From positions 1-42,684 of IMG/VR virus record IMGVR_UViG_3300008012_000050: DNA of 42,684 bases. One strand, given 5' to 3'. The DNA is from a virus. The translations under genes and the position numbers were made by a program. Positions within the stretch are counted from its first letter, which is position 1. Every line of letters starts with the position of its first letter. Shown here in pieces: positions 1-8,267 of the stretch. The notes under the pieces are model-generated. The model was not told the DNA's origin. It saw only the letters and a program-made list of their open reading frames with translations, and did not search any database.

Positions 1-1464
1 AAAGTATCCCAAGACAAAGATGTTAAGGATAAAGATGGTACTCAACCTGCAAAATACTATGCAGGAGATATGTCTAAGTCTACAAAAGATAAAAGAGATG
101 CACACTTCAAAGCAAAAAAGAGTGGCCCTGCACCTGGCGATGCATCTGCAGAGACTAAAAAATCTAAACACACTATGAAATTTGATAGAATGTTTAATGA
201 AGATAAAGGACTCGATGCAAAAGCAAAGAAATCGGGTATCTCTAAATCTATCTTAAAGAAAGTTTACGATAGAGGATTGGCTGCATATAAGACTGGTCAT
301 AGACCTGGCGCAACTGCACCTCAATGGGCAATGGCAAGAGTTAATTCATTTATCACTAAAGGTAAAGGAACATGGGGTGGTGCAGATAAAGACCTTGCAA
401 AACAAGTTAGTGAATGGAACGAGATGGAAGAGGCATGTTGGGCAGGATACAAACAAGTAGGAATGAAGAAGAAGGGGAACAAAGAAGTTCCAAATTGTGT
501 TCCTGAAGAAACAGTCAATGAAAATGTTGCAGTTAAACAAGCAGAATTGAAAGCAAAACAAGTCGAAGAGATGGAAGCACTTAAAGAGAAACAAGAGAAA
601 GAACTTGAAGCACTTAAGTTGAGACATGAAAGAGATAACGAAAAACTTTCAAAAGAAAAGGAAGGAGAGTCAGAACGAGACAGACTTTCCAACGAATCAG
701 TAGAAGAGGGTAAATATGTATCCAACTACAGAGATGTTGTAGATGTTATTTTTAAGAAAATTAAAAGTAAAATTGAAAAAGATTTTGAAAGGAATCAAGA
801 AAAAGGAGTTGCAATCATAAATACACTGGGTGCAATGGTTGGACATAAAGTCACCGACAAAGGACAAGAGAAACATAAACTCTTCCTTAAGTTTGGTGAA
901 GAGTTAGAAGAAGGGGTTGACGTTAAAAAAGCACTAAAGAGTGTTAAAGGTATCTCTAAAAAACAAACAGAGATGTTAATGGCATTACCTTCATCTGTTT
1001 TAATGAACCTTGTTCAACAGTTATCATCTATAGTAATGGGTGAAGAACTGGAAGAACGACATTCAGATGTAATGAGAAAGAGAAACCAGTCTCAACAAAA
1101 GGCACATCAAAAAGCAATGATGAAGTCTGCAAGAAAGTCTATCAAAGACTATGATGCAAAGAATAAGAATAAGAACGAAGAGTCTGAAGTAGAAGAAGAC
1201 AGAGACTACAAAAAGGAGTATGAGAACTACCACTCAGACCCCGAACAAATTAAAAGACGTGCAAAGAGAAATGAAGCACGAAGAAGTTTAAAGAATAGTA
1301 AGAAACTTACTGCAGATAAAGATGTACATCATAAGGATAACAATCCTATGAATAACGACAAATCTAATCTAAGTATTGTTTCCCAAAATTACAACAGAAA
1401 AGAACCTCGAATGAGGGACAAACTAAAGGAAAAGGGGTGTTTACCAAATGGCAAAAGGAAATAA
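1..1464 (+). CDS. DUF5824-like domain protein with C-terminal HNH-like motif (5' end outside window)
   Basis: The frame is open from base 1 through the first ATG at 70, and the residues before it (ending KYYAGD) run smoothly into MSKSTKDKRDAHF, so the gene probably begins upstream and at least 487 residues are visible. Bases ~175-410 encode a segment typical of marine T4-like phage proteins (YDRGLAAYKTGHRPGA, then QWAMARVNSF), which I match to the family Pfam calls DUF5824. A charged, coiled-coil-like Glu/Lys stretch follows (~530-680). Bases ~1310-1410 encode VHHKDNNPMNNDKSNL, an HNH-type His-His-Asp-Asn pattern. Function unknown; the following genes suggest a head-associated or DNA-processing protein. 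The next gene overlaps by 17 bases. Gene is sure; domain names are from memory. Confidence 0.8.
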   Translation, partial: KVSQDKDVKDKDGTQPAKYYAGDMSKSTKDKRDAHFKAKKSGPAPGDASAETKKSKHTMKFDRMFNEDKGLDAKAKKSGISKSILKKVYDRGLAAYKTGHRPGATAPQWAMARVNSFITKGKGTWGGADKDLAKQVSEWNEMEEACWAGYKQVGMKKKGNKEVPNCVPEETVNENVAVKQAELKAKQVEEMEALKEKQEKELEALKLRHERDNEKLSKEKEGESERDRLSNESVEEGKYVSNYRDVVDVIFKKIKSKIEKDFERNQEKGVAIINTLGAMVGHKVTDKGQEKHKLFLKFGEELEEGVDVKKALKSVKGISKKQTEMLMALPSSVLMNLVQQLSSIVMGEELEERHSDVMRKRNQSQQKAHQKAMMKSARKSIKDYDAKNKNKNEESEVEEDRDYKKEYENYHSDPEQIKRRAKRNEARRSLKNSKKLTADKDVHHKDNNPMNNDKSNLSIVSQNYNRKEPRMRDKLKEKGCLPNGKRK

Positions 1465-3463
1465 ATTTAACAACGGAGTATGGGAACAGGGAACACCTGA
1501 AATTGTACTCGCATATCAACATGACACGCCTGGCCAGAAGGTAGAAGAATATGTGGAAGGTCTTCGACTTCAGAATGAGAAGAAGAAAGAAGAGAAGAAG
1601 AAACACTTCACACAAGTATTCGACAATCCTCTAAAAGGGTTTCCTTACAACGAAGAGTTTGAAGTGACGGAAATCAAAGAAGAGAATCTATCAGAAATTA
1701 AACAACAAGAAGTTGATGCATTAAAGAAACTATCTAAAGAAATGCAGGCAGTTCTAAAAGGTTATCAGAAGATTGCACGTATGGGTGACAAAGAACTTAC
1801 GAACACAAAATACAATAAAGATTACGAAGCAGTTCTTAAATCAAGAGACACTATCTTACAACTTATTGGTAAAGTAAACACTCAAAAGATTCTCAATAAA
1901 GAAGAAGTCATAGCAGAGTTAGAGGAAGATTACAAAAAAGTAATCAAAATGTTCCCAAGAGATAAGGAATGGAAAAAACTTATCACAAAACATAGACGTG
2001 CAATTGATGCTTTGAGAAACAACAATGCAGAATTACCTAAAAGAGTAGAAGACGAATTATTAACATGGGCGTCACAAACAGGTGAAGTATCTCATAAAGA
2101 TGATGCAGAAGACTTCATAATGGATATTATTGACGAAGACTTAGATGAAGTATCTCAGTCTGCAATGATTCAAAAAGCGATAGATATTGCAACCTCAATG
2201 GGTGGTAATATGACAGGTGCTGTTAAAAGAATCGAAAAAATTAAAAGAGGGTTATCAAAAAATAAGAATGTTGCAAATGCATTAAGATTAGCAAACGAAA
2301 GTCATTTCACTAAAATCAATGTTGCATTCAAAGAAGACCTAGACGAAAACTACAGAATTGCCGCAAGACATGGAATGGGAACTGAAGGTAAGAAAGAGGC
2401 AAGAGTAGGTTTAGAATTGGACTATTACGATAAAACTGGTACAAAGTACATGGGTAAAATCGTAAAGAAAGACTCAAAAGGTTATACAGTCAAAGATGAC
2501 AAGACTGGTAAGATGCATACTTTTGTTTACCATGACAGAGTCAAAGCAAAAAAATTCTTACAAAAAATGGGTGACAACGTACAAGAAAGTGCAGAAATGG
2601 TAATCCATACTGATGATGCAGTTCAATCAAATCTTGTCGTCAAGATGGCAGGTAAACACGGACTAAAATCAAAGAAAACTAAAATTTCTTGGTCAGGTAA
2701 AGACGGAGTTGTTGTTTCAGGTGATTCAAATAAACTTAAGAAGTTTATGTCTGCAGTTGAAAAAATATCAGAAGGAACTGTATCAGAAAAATTTAAACCT
2801 TACCTACCAAAAGGTAGTGAAAGAGTAATAGACATGTATATCCAATTCAGAGGAAATGGAGAAGAGAAAGACTTTGAAAAGGCAAAGAAAATGGTCATGG
2901 ATTATTCTAAGAAACATAAATTAGATATCAAAGACCACCCAAGAAACAAAGTATTTGGAACACCTCAAGAAGGTTCAAGTGCATATAAACTAAGTATCTA
3001 TGCAAAGTTTACTAAAGACCCAAATCATGACCTTGCACCATTATACAAACAGTTATCAACACTAAAGACTGCAGAAGACCATGGTGGTGGTTATGCAGAA
3101 CCAATCAAAGAAGAAACTGTATCAGAAGCAGAATCAAGAGCTCAACAAGCTGCAATTGCAATCTCTAAGAAACAGAAAGAAAAGAACGAATCTGTTATGA
3201 ACACATATAGAAATGTATGGGAAGAGAACTTGCAAGAAGAGACGATTGTTTATAAAGTTAAAGGTATACAAAAACCTGAAATGGATAAATTCAATACATC
3301 TGCAAAGATGATGAAGTTAAAAGTATCATTTAAAAAACAGGGTAGTGATACTCATGTAACTATGACTGGTACTAAGAAACAATTGAGAGATTTTGATTCA
3401 GTTGCAAGAGGTAAATCCTCATACGGAGACCCTTCAACAATCAAACACTTTGACGAGAAGTAA
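1448..3463 (+). CDS. Large lysine/glutamate-rich phage protein, unknown function, probably virion-associated
   Basis: The 671-residue product has no domain I recognise with confidence. It is highly charged, with helical stretches in the first 300 residues. Residues ~305-375 look like a small beta domain (GLELDYYDKTGTKYMGKIV). Two segments resemble each other (SWSGKDGVVVSGDSNKLKKF and a C-terminal VTMTGTKKQLRDF), suggesting a repeated small alpha/beta domain. The start at 1448 overlaps the upstream gene and is preceded by the purine run AAAGGAAAAGGGG, a good ribosome site. Many LxE/IxE tripeptides occur, which could be prohead-protease sites; that is inference. Position among short structural-looking genes suggests a head core or internal protein. 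Confidence 0.7.
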   Translation: MAKGNKFNNGVWEQGTPEIVLAYQHDTPGQKVEEYVEGLRLQNEKKKEEKKKHFTQVFDNPLKGFPYNEEFEVTEIKEENLSEIKQQEVDALKKLSKEMQAVLKGYQKIARMGDKELTNTKYNKDYEAVLKSRDTILQLIGKVNTQKILNKEEVIAELEEDYKKVIKMFPRDKEWKKLITKHRRAIDALRNNNAELPKRVEDELLTWASQTGEVSHKDDAEDFIMDIIDEDLDEVSQSAMIQKAIDIATSMGGNMTGAVKRIEKIKRGLSKNKNVANALRLANESHFTKINVAFKEDLDENYRIAARHGMGTEGKKEARVGLELDYYDKTGTKYMGKIVKKDSKGYTVKDDKTGKMHTFVYHDRVKAKKFLQKMGDNVQESAEMVIHTDDAVQSNLVVKMAGKHGLKSKKTKISWSGKDGVVVSGDSNKLKKFMSAVEKISEGTVSEKFKPYLPKGSERVIDMYIQFRGNGEEKDFEKAKKMVMDYSKKHKLDIKDHPRNKVFGTPQEGSSAYKLSIYAKFTKDPNHDLAPLYKQLSTLKTAEDHGGGYAEPIKEETVSEAESRAQQAAIAISKKQKEKNESVMNTYRNVWEENLQEETIVYKVKGIQKPEMDKFNTSAKMMKLKVSFKKQGSDTHVTMTGTKKQLRDFDSVARGKSSYGDPSTIKHFDEK

Positions 3464-3464
3464 T

Positions 3465-3806
3465 ATGTCATATAAAAGTTTAGTACAAGTAATCAAAGAA
3501 CATAATGCAGGCAAAGACTTGGACGAAGGTCTAATACCTATGTACAAGAAAACTAAGTTTGAAGGTAAAGAGTTCGACAGAAAGAAAGAAATCAAAAGTT
3601 GTAAGGATATGATTAAAGCAATTCATAAAGTTGCAAAGATGCAAGATAATATGCAATACACTGCTGAAACAGGTGGTGGAACTACAGGTGGAAACCCAAA
3701 TAAAGTTTGGGAAAATCTAAGAGATGCAGAAAGAGAATTATATAATTACATGGGTGGTATCGAAAGAGGTCATTACGATGGTGTCATAGACATGGACAGA
3801 GATTAG
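3465..3806 (+). CDS. Small phage protein, unknown function
   Basis: A 113-residue protein starting MSYKSLVQVIKEH. I chose ATG 3465 because it lies one base after the upstream stop and gives an N-terminus like those of neighbouring genes (another begins MSYKSENWQQ). An in-frame ATG at 3393 would overlap the upstream gene by 71 bases. The middle is a basic helix (KKEIKSCKDMIKAIHKVAK), then a glycine/threonine-rich linker and an acidic tail ending DMDRD. No domain recognised. IKE near residue 11 fits a T4-type prohead protease site only loosely, because it is followed by His. Confidence 0.7.
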   Translation: MSYKSLVQVIKEHNAGKDLDEGLIPMYKKTKFEGKEFDRKKEIKSCKDMIKAIHKVAKMQDNMQYTAETGGGTTGGNPNKVWENLRDAERELYNYMGGIERGHYDGVIDMDRD

Positions 3807-3809
3807 TGA

Positions 3810-4346
3810 ATGAAAACATTTCATGAACTCGCAATCAACGAGACACTTGATACACTACAAGAGAATGGAACTAACCTAACCGACAATCCGTTTAGATTAG
3901 GTTCTATGATGTATTTCAAAGTCATAGAAGAAGCACGTAAAAGACTAAGTGAAGACAGGTACACACTCACAGAAGTTGACAAACAAATCATAGAAACAGA
4001 CTTAGGTCAATTCGAAGTATACGAGGGCAATCTAGTCCCTCTCGATTGTCCGATGATAGAAGAAGAAAAGGAAGAAAAACAACCCGAACTCAACAAACCA
4101 AAAGTAGGTGGTAGTAAAAAATACTATGTCTATGTTAAAGACGGGGATAAAATCAAAAAGGTATCATGGGGAGACACAACAGGTCTCAAAGTCAAGTTAG
4201 ACAACCCTGAAGCACGAAAATCATTTGTTGCAAGACATCAGTGTGATACTAAAAATGACAAAACAAAAGCAGGGTATTGGGCATGTAGATTACCATATTA
4301 TGCAAAACAACTCGGATTGAGTGGTGGTGGGTCGTTTTTTTGGTAG
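3810..4346 (+). CDS. Marine-phage conserved protein with DUF5872-like C-terminus; capsid-targeting-like N-terminus
   Basis: 178 residues. The N-terminus MKTFHELAINE resembles the T4 internal-protein leader MKTYQEFIAE, with a potential I-N-E cleavage site. A helix and an acidic linker (EEEKEEKQPE) follow. The C-terminal ~80 residues contain a beta segment (KYYVYVKDGDKIKKVSWGD) and the pattern NPEARKSFVARHQCD...AGYWACRLP, recurrent in marine phage proteins; I believe it is DUF5872, but this is from memory. The two conserved Cys may bind metal. It starts three bases after the upstream stop. Function unknown; head packaging is inferred from the leader and neighbours. Confidence 0.7.
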   Translation: MKTFHELAINETLDTLQENGTNLTDNPFRLGSMMYFKVIEEARKRLSEDRYTLTEVDKQIIETDLGQFEVYEGNLVPLDCPMIEEEKEEKQPELNKPKVGGSKKYYVYVKDGDKIKKVSWGDTTGLKVKLDNPEARKSFVARHQCDTKNDKTKAGYWACRLPYYAKQLGLSGGGSFFW

Positions 4347-4347
4347 A

Positions 4348-4354
4348 CTAAATA
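4348..4354 (+). promoter_or_regulatory. Late-promoter-like box CTAAATA
   Basis: CTAAATA resembles the T4 late box TATAAATA. It lies 20 bases before ATG 4375 in the short gap after the 178-residue gene. T4-type late promoters consist mainly of this -10 element. Confidence 0.5.
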
Positions 4355-4374
4355 CTTGTATTGGAGATTATATT

Positions 4375-4635
4375 ATGAAAGAATTATATCACACTTATGC
4401 AAAAGATGGTAAGTATGCAGAGGTTTTTAAGACCGAACAGGGATGGGAAGTAGACCTATTCACTGGTGACAAATTAATAGAGACTAGAGCAGTACATAAT
4501 CACTCAGAATCATATGCAGAAGATGTTGCAGATAACTGGGTTCAGGGCATATTTGACATAAAACCCGAACCTAAAGAAGGTAGTTTTTATGGATACCGAC
4601 AGAGGTCAGATAACTACTATGAAGGTGATGACTAA
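4375..4635 (+). CDS. Small acidic phage protein, unknown function
   Basis: 86 residues (MKELYHTYAKDGKYAEVF...). The start is set by ATG 4375, with GGAG ten bases upstream and a late-type box before it; an in-frame ATG at 4321 lies inside the upstream gene and lacks these signals. Compact, acidic, Tyr/Trp-containing, no transmembrane segment. No domain recognised. Its 3' end overlaps the next start by eight bases. Confidence 0.7.
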   Translation: MKELYHTYAKDGKYAEVFKTEQGWEVDLFTGDKLIETRAVHNHSESYAEDVADNWVQGIFDIKPEPKEGSFYGYRQRSDNYYEGDD

Positions 4636-4909
4636 ACCATACGAAGAAATTATAGAACAACACGGAACAGGAACAAAGTTTGTTATAAGAACTTTTGACG
4701 AGTCCGTAGGTAGTGATGAACTAGTTTGGCATAGGGATAGAGAATCCCGTCAAGTTCATGTATTATCAGGAAGGGGTTGGAAGTTGCAACATGATGATGA
4801 ACTTCCTTTAGAATTAAATATTGGAGAAGACCATTACATCCCCAAAATGACCTACCATAGGTTAATAAAGGGTGAAGATAAGTTAGTGGTTAGGATACAA
4901 ATTACATAA
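4628..4909 (+). CDS. Cupin-like small protein
   Basis: 93 residues from ATG 4628, which follows the ribosome site GAAGGTG and overlaps the upstream stop; in-frame ATGs at 4589 and 4619 are less well placed. The pattern WHRDRESRQVHVLSGRGWKL, then LNIGEDHYIPKMTYHRLIKG, looks like the two conserved motifs of a small cupin barrel (first His near RD, second His in YHRL). Similar small cupin-like proteins occur in T4-like marine phages. Substrate unknown; the fold assignment rests on pattern only. Confidence 0.55.
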   Translation: MTKPYEEIIEQHGTGTKFVIRTFDESVGSDELVWHRDRESRQVHVLSGRGWKLQHDDELPLELNIGEDHYIPKMTYHRLIKGEDKLVVRIQIT

Positions 4910-4912
4910 ATA
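4906..4912 (+). promoter_or_regulatory. Late-promoter-like box ATAAATA
   Basis: ATAAATA matches seven of the eight bases of T4 TATAAATA (preceded by C). Five bases separate it from ATG 4918, so a transcript starting there would be leaderless or nearly so. Confidence 0.5.
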
Positions 4913-4917
4913 ATAAC

Positions 4918-5490
4918 ATGAGTTACAAATCAGAAAATTGGCAACAGAAACTTGCAGAAGTTCGTGGACACATTCCAAGAAAAGAAGGGTCTTTAGAAAA
5001 AACTGCAGACGAAATTATCAACGAGGAAATTGAGTCAGAACTTCGTCTTCTTGAAACTACAGAAGAAGTAGTTGAAGAGGGAGTAATTCTAGAAGCATCT
5101 GCTGGTGGAATGATTGACCAATTATTCAACCTAAAAGGTGATAAAGATGCAGGTTATGGTGTTGCAAAAATGTTAAACATGACTGGTGTTAAAGTAGTTC
5201 AAGCAATGCAGAAACAAAATCCTGATGGGTTTATGAAAACTGTAAAGGCACTAGGTAAAGACTCAAAAATTAAACTTGCAACAAACAATGCATTAATGAA
5301 AATGTTTAAAGATGCAGGTGTTAAACCTCTTGAAGATGAAGTTAAAGAGGAAAAACTTTCAGTAGAAAAATCTATTGAGAAACTTACAGAAAAAAATATG
5401 TTAGGTAGACTTGCAAAGTCTATGGAACTAAACGAAGATAACAAAGAAAAATTATTTGATTATTTCGATAAAGGAGAATTACAACAATGA
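4918..5490 (+). CDS. Conserved phage protein, unknown function, probably head-associated
   Basis: 190 residues. It starts MSYKSENWQQKLAEVRG and is rich in Glu and Lys. The middle (GGMIDQLFNLKGDKDAGYGV) is less charged and helical. The C-terminus is acidic. No catalytic motif or membrane segment. The start lies five bases after an ATAAATA box. The stop overlaps the next start as ATGA, indicating coupled translation. Paired with the following gene it resembles head-region genes of marine T4-like phages; the role is inferred from context. Confidence 0.7.
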   Translation: MSYKSENWQQKLAEVRGHIPRKEGSLEKTADEIINEEIESELRLLETTEEVVEEGVILEASAGGMIDQLFNLKGDKDAGYGVAKMLNMTGVKVVQAMQKQNPDGFMKTVKALGKDSKIKLATNNALMKMFKDAGVKPLEDEVKEEKLSVEKSIEKLTEKNMLGRLAKSMELNEDNKEKLFDYFDKGELQQ

Positions 5491-5840
5491 GTTTTACAGG
5501 ACATAAATTAGGTTTAACAGATTCTTTATTAGAAGCATCTAGAAAAGTTGTAGAGAACTCTGCAGAATATAAAAAGTTCTTTGACAGTGCATTAAAGAAG
5601 TTTGGTGTCACATCACCAGCAGAACTTGATGATGCAAAGAAGAAAGAGTTTTTTGATTACATAGATAAAAATTACAATTCATCAGATGAGAAAGGTGAAG
5701 ATGGTAAGAAAGAATCTGTGAAAGAAGGAGAACTTCCACCTGCATTGAAAAAAGCAATAGACAAAAAGAAAGAGAAGGAAGACGATAAAGAAGTTGACGA
5801 AGGTGCAACTCCATCTAAAAAGTTTGTTAAAATTAAGTAA
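5487..5840 (+). CDS. Conserved small phage protein, unknown function
   Basis: 117 residues, ATGA-coupled to the upstream gene. The N-terminal half has the signature KKFGVTSPAELDDAKKKEFF, then DYIDKNY, which I have seen in many marine T4-like phage proteins of unknown role. The C-terminal half is a highly charged, low-complexity Lys/Glu tail, probably disordered. No enzyme motif. Confidence 0.7.
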   Translation: MSFTGHKLGLTDSLLEASRKVVENSAEYKKFFDSALKKFGVTSPAELDDAKKKEFFDYIDKNYNSSDEKGEDGKKESVKEGELPPALKKAIDKKKEKEDDKEVDEGATPSKKFVKIK

Positions 5841-5845
5841 TTAAC

Positions 5846-6235
5846 ATGAGAAACTTAATAGAATCAGTCAGACAAAATCTACTTGGAGAATCAAGTAGAG
5901 ATTACTACAAACAAGTAGATGCTCTTACTGCTAAACATGGTGAAATGAAACCATTCAGATACAAGTCACCTATGCAAAACAAAATAATGGCAGACATTAA
6001 AGGATTAATGTTAGATGAAAAGGCATTTAAAGAGTCTCAAAAAACTGGTACTGCTATCATGAAGAATATGAAAGCAGGTTTTGAGTTTATGTCATATGAA
6101 GAAAATATTGTTATGACAGATAGACAACAAAAATCTCTTGCTAAAGACTTTCAAGGTGATACTGCATTCAGAGAAGACCTTGCAGCAATATTGATGCAAG
6201 ATGAGATTATGTCATACGCAATATTTGGAGAGTAA
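5846..6235 (+). CDS. Small phage protein with possible prohead-protease site
   Basis: 129 residues. The N-terminus MRNLIESVRQNLLGESSRDY contains L-G-E followed by Ser, which fits the T4 gp21 protease rule (L/I-x-E before A/S/G), about where T4 internal proteins are cut. The rest is helical and methionine-rich, with no recognised domain. It begins five bases after the preceding stop in a run of short genes of like composition. Head packaging is inferred. Confidence 0.65.
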   Translation: MRNLIESVRQNLLGESSRDYYKQVDALTAKHGEMKPFRYKSPMQNKIMADIKGLMLDEKAFKESQKTGTAIMKNMKAGFEFMSYEENIVMTDRQQKSLAKDFQGDTAFREDLAAILMQDEIMSYAIFGE

Positions 6236-6240
6236 TAGGC

Positions 6241-6786
6241 ATGGACAGAATGGATGCCAGACTTAAAATTTTTAGAGAAAAGATAAAAAAACTAGGATAC
6301 TCTAAAACTGCTGCAAAAGAGATTAACAAAATCATGGAGAAAATCGGTGATTTTGGAATGATGTCAGATGCAGGTAATAAGAAGATTGCACGTGCAGTCC
6401 AACAGTCAAAGAATGAAAAAGACCTTCGTGCAAAGTTAGAGAAAATCTCTACTATGGCAGGTGGTAAGTATTCAGAAGCATCAGAAGACGAAGTGATGCA
6501 GAATGCATTAAATGCTCTAGAGATGAAGGGTGCAAGTGGTACTCAATCATGGGCAGATAAGAACATATTAGTTCAGTTAGGAAACTTTAGAGATTTAACT
6601 AAAGATGGTGAAGTCTCAACAGACGACAACAAGAAGAGTAAAGTTAAAGCAGATGACGCTGCAAAAGTTTATAACACATTAATGAAGGTTAAACCAGCAT
6701 TAAGAACTAAATACATACAGTTATTACAAAAAGACACTAAGTCTTTTAAAAAGACTTTTGATACAATATTAAGAGTTTCTAAATAG
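6241..6786 (+). CDS. Helical phage protein, unknown function
   Basis: 181 residues, starting MDRMDARLKIFREKIKKLGY, mostly basic helices, with the tail QLLQKDTKSFKKTFDTILRV. ATG 6241 is the first in frame and lies five bases after the upstream stop. A later in-frame ATG, 6253, would change little. No domain recognised; likely part of the same virion or head block. Confidence 0.65.
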   Translation: MDRMDARLKIFREKIKKLGYSKTAAKEINKIMEKIGDFGMMSDAGNKKIARAVQQSKNEKDLRAKLEKISTMAGGKYSEASEDEVMQNALNALEMKGASGTQSWADKNILVQLGNFRDLTKDGEVSTDDNKKSKVKADDAAKVYNTLMKVKPALRTKYIQLLQKDTKSFKKTFDTILRVSK

Positions 6787-6796
6787 GAGAAGAAAA

Positions 6797-7336
6797 ATGG
6801 CATTATGGGGAATTACAGACGGAACAGAGTCAAAACCAAAATACCTAAAACAGGAAGATAAGAACAACACTGTTGCAAAGGCAGAAGGTTGGGTACTAAA
6901 GAAAACTGTTGGTTCAAGAAACTTGGAAGAGATTCTTGTTGCAGTAGGTTCTGCTACTAACCTTGCAACTGCAATTGCAGAGGCAACAATCACTGGAGTA
7001 TGGTTCAAGGCTGCATCATATAACCAAGGTGACACTGCAACTGTTGTTGTTAACTGGAATGAAAATGTAGATATCACTAACGGTGCAACATTAGTTGTCA
7101 CTGGTTCAGTCACTGGTTCAATCACTGCAACTGCAGCTGCACAAACTGGTGTTAACAATGGTGAGTTCACATTTACAGTCCCATCTCAAGCAGAAGATTT
7201 ATCAATCGGTGCTGGTTCTATAACAGGAACTATCGTTGATAATGGAACTTCTACTGTATCAGATAAGGCATTTGCCACTGGTGACAGATTGGGTGCTACT
7301 GGAACAGGTACATATGCAAACATTACTATTAGTTAA
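6797..7336 (+). CDS. Probable virion surface or decoration protein with Ig-like beta region
   Basis: 179 residues. It begins MALWGITDGTESKPKYLK, a start I associate with structural proteins of T4-like marine phages. From residue ~60 it is rich in Thr, Val, Gly and Ala, with alternating patterns (TVVVNWNENVDITNGATLVV; TGSVTGSITATAA), typical of a beta-sandwich of Ig or Big type. GGAGAAG lies just before the ATG. Its bias to small residues differs sharply from the charged proteins upstream. No signal peptide, so a virion surface role is likelier than export. Family name uncertain. Confidence 0.7.
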   Translation: MALWGITDGTESKPKYLKQEDKNNTVAKAEGWVLKKTVGSRNLEEILVAVGSATNLATAIAEATITGVWFKAASYNQGDTATVVVNWNENVDITNGATLVVTGSVTGSITATAAAQTGVNNGEFTFTVPSQAEDLSIGAGSITGTIVDNGTSTVSDKAFATGDRLGATGTGTYANITIS

Positions 7337-7359
7337 TGTTGCAATAATAGGATAATACT

Positions 7360-7749
7360 ATGAAAACATTTAAAAACTTCCTGAATGAAAACTCAGGATT
7401 ATCATCTGAACATGCACCGTATGACCTTTCTGATGAATCAGTAAAAGCAAAGATTAATGCAATCTTAGGACATACTGCATCATCAGAATACATGACTGTA
7501 GAAGCTGCAGTCAATCAAATGGATGCAAAACTTAATCAGTTAGGTCTGTTCAAAGAAACTATGGATGAAGATGTCGACTTTACTACAAGTGGTAATCATT
7601 CTGTTTCTTACAAAAGAATGGATGCTTTCGGTAAGTCAGTTGATACACCATTTGATGAGTTTGAGACAAATGCAGAAGGTTATACACTTTCATTAAAAGT
7701 AGAGAAATTAGAAACAGGTAGTTTCAAAGTTTACGGTTCTTTAGTTTAA
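7360..7749 (+). CDS. Small acidic phage protein with capsid-targeting-like N-terminus
   Basis: 129 residues. The first ten, MKTFKNFLNE, closely resemble the T4 capsid-targeting leader (MKTYQEFIAE), with L-N-E as the potential cleavage point. The remainder is acidic, ending in beta-like strands (YTLSLKVEKLETGSFKVYGS). No enzyme motif. It follows the beta-rich structural protein after a 23-base gap containing an AGGA ribosome site. Packaging in the head is a hypothesis. Confidence 0.65.
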   Translation: MKTFKNFLNENSGLSSEHAPYDLSDESVKAKINAILGHTASSEYMTVEAAVNQMDAKLNQLGLFKETMDEDVDFTTSGNHSVSYKRMDAFGKSVDTPFDEFETNAEGYTLSLKVEKLETGSFKVYGSLV

Positions 7750-7759
7750 AACCTTTCCG

Positions 7760-7789
7760 TTGAGTCCACTAAATATATGGTGGACTTAA
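7760..7789. other. Hairpin with CTAAATA at its loop
   Basis: TTGAGTCCAC and GTGGACTTAA form a 10-bp stem with one G-T pair around a 10-base loop that begins TAAATA. No T-run follows, so it is not a typical intrinsic terminator. It may be an RNA-processing site or a weak terminator overlapping a late box. Confidence 0.45.
7769..7775 (+). promoter_or_regulatory. Late-promoter-like box CTAAATA in a hairpin
   Basis: CTAAATA, 31 bases before ATG 7807, sits at the top of the 7760-7789 inverted repeat. Confidence 0.4.
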
Positions 7790-7806
7790 CAACATCTTAA
7801 TACATT

Positions 7807-8178
7807 ATGGGCTTATTTGATAAAATCACAGCAAAAAATTTCAATGCATATGCATTGCATCATTATGATGACCCTCAATGTGAAAGTGTTGAGGACTTCC
7901 AAGAAGACCTTCGTAGATTCCGATACTTAAAACGATTACTTCATAGATACCATGAGAGTGGAGAAATGAGAGAACGTCTTATGTTAAATCACACCATCAC
8001 CATATTCAATGTATTCGGATACGATGCATCTATGAGAATGTTGAGATTTAAGATTAAAGACGATAAATATTGGGCATCAATAAAGACTATGTTGTTATAC
8101 TTAGGATATGTTGAGGAGAATTTTGAAATAGAGATTCCCGTTGATGATGCACTTGCAAGGAGACTAAGAGAATTATAA
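7807..8178 (+). CDS. Conserved T4-like phage protein, unknown function
   Basis: 123 residues, MGLFDKITAKNFNAYALHHY, then NPQCES-like DPQCESVEDFQEDL and an RRFRYLKRLLHRY segment. I recognise this pattern as a widely conserved small protein of marine T4-like phages without a settled function; some databases may list it as a DUF. It is helical, basic in the middle, with no metal or nucleotide motif. It is the last gene before the tRNA cluster and ends four bases before the first tRNA. Confidence 0.7.
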   Translation: MGLFDKITAKNFNAYALHHYDDPQCESVEDFQEDLRRFRYLKRLLHRYHESGEMRERLMLNHTITIFNVFGYDASMRMLRFKIKDDKYWASIKTMLLYLGYVEENFEIEIPVDDALARRLREL

Positions 8179-8181
8179 AAA

Positions 8182-8257
8182 GCTGGTTTAGCTCAGTAGG
8201 TAGAGCAACTGATTTGTAATCAGTAGGTCGTCAGTTCGATTCCGACAATCAGCACCA
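8182..8257 (+). tRNA. tRNA-Thr (anticodon UGU)
   Basis: A full 76-nt cloverleaf. Acceptor GCTGGTT pairs with AATCAGC (one G-T). The anticodon loop TTTGTAA carries TGT. The T-loop GTTCGATTC is present, and the 3' CCA is encoded at 8255-8257. Confidence 0.95.
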
Positions 8258-8267
8258 TTTTAACCGT

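Noticed and set aside
321-725. Minus-strand frames of 60-134 codons throughout the window
   Set aside because: All lie opposite strong + strand genes, are Ser/Phe/Leu-rich mirror translations of Glu/Lys-rich codons, and lack ribosome sites or recognisable domains.
7760-7789. Intrinsic terminator before the 7807 gene
   Set aside because: The stem is good but no T-run follows, and a late box lies in it; listed only as a hairpin.
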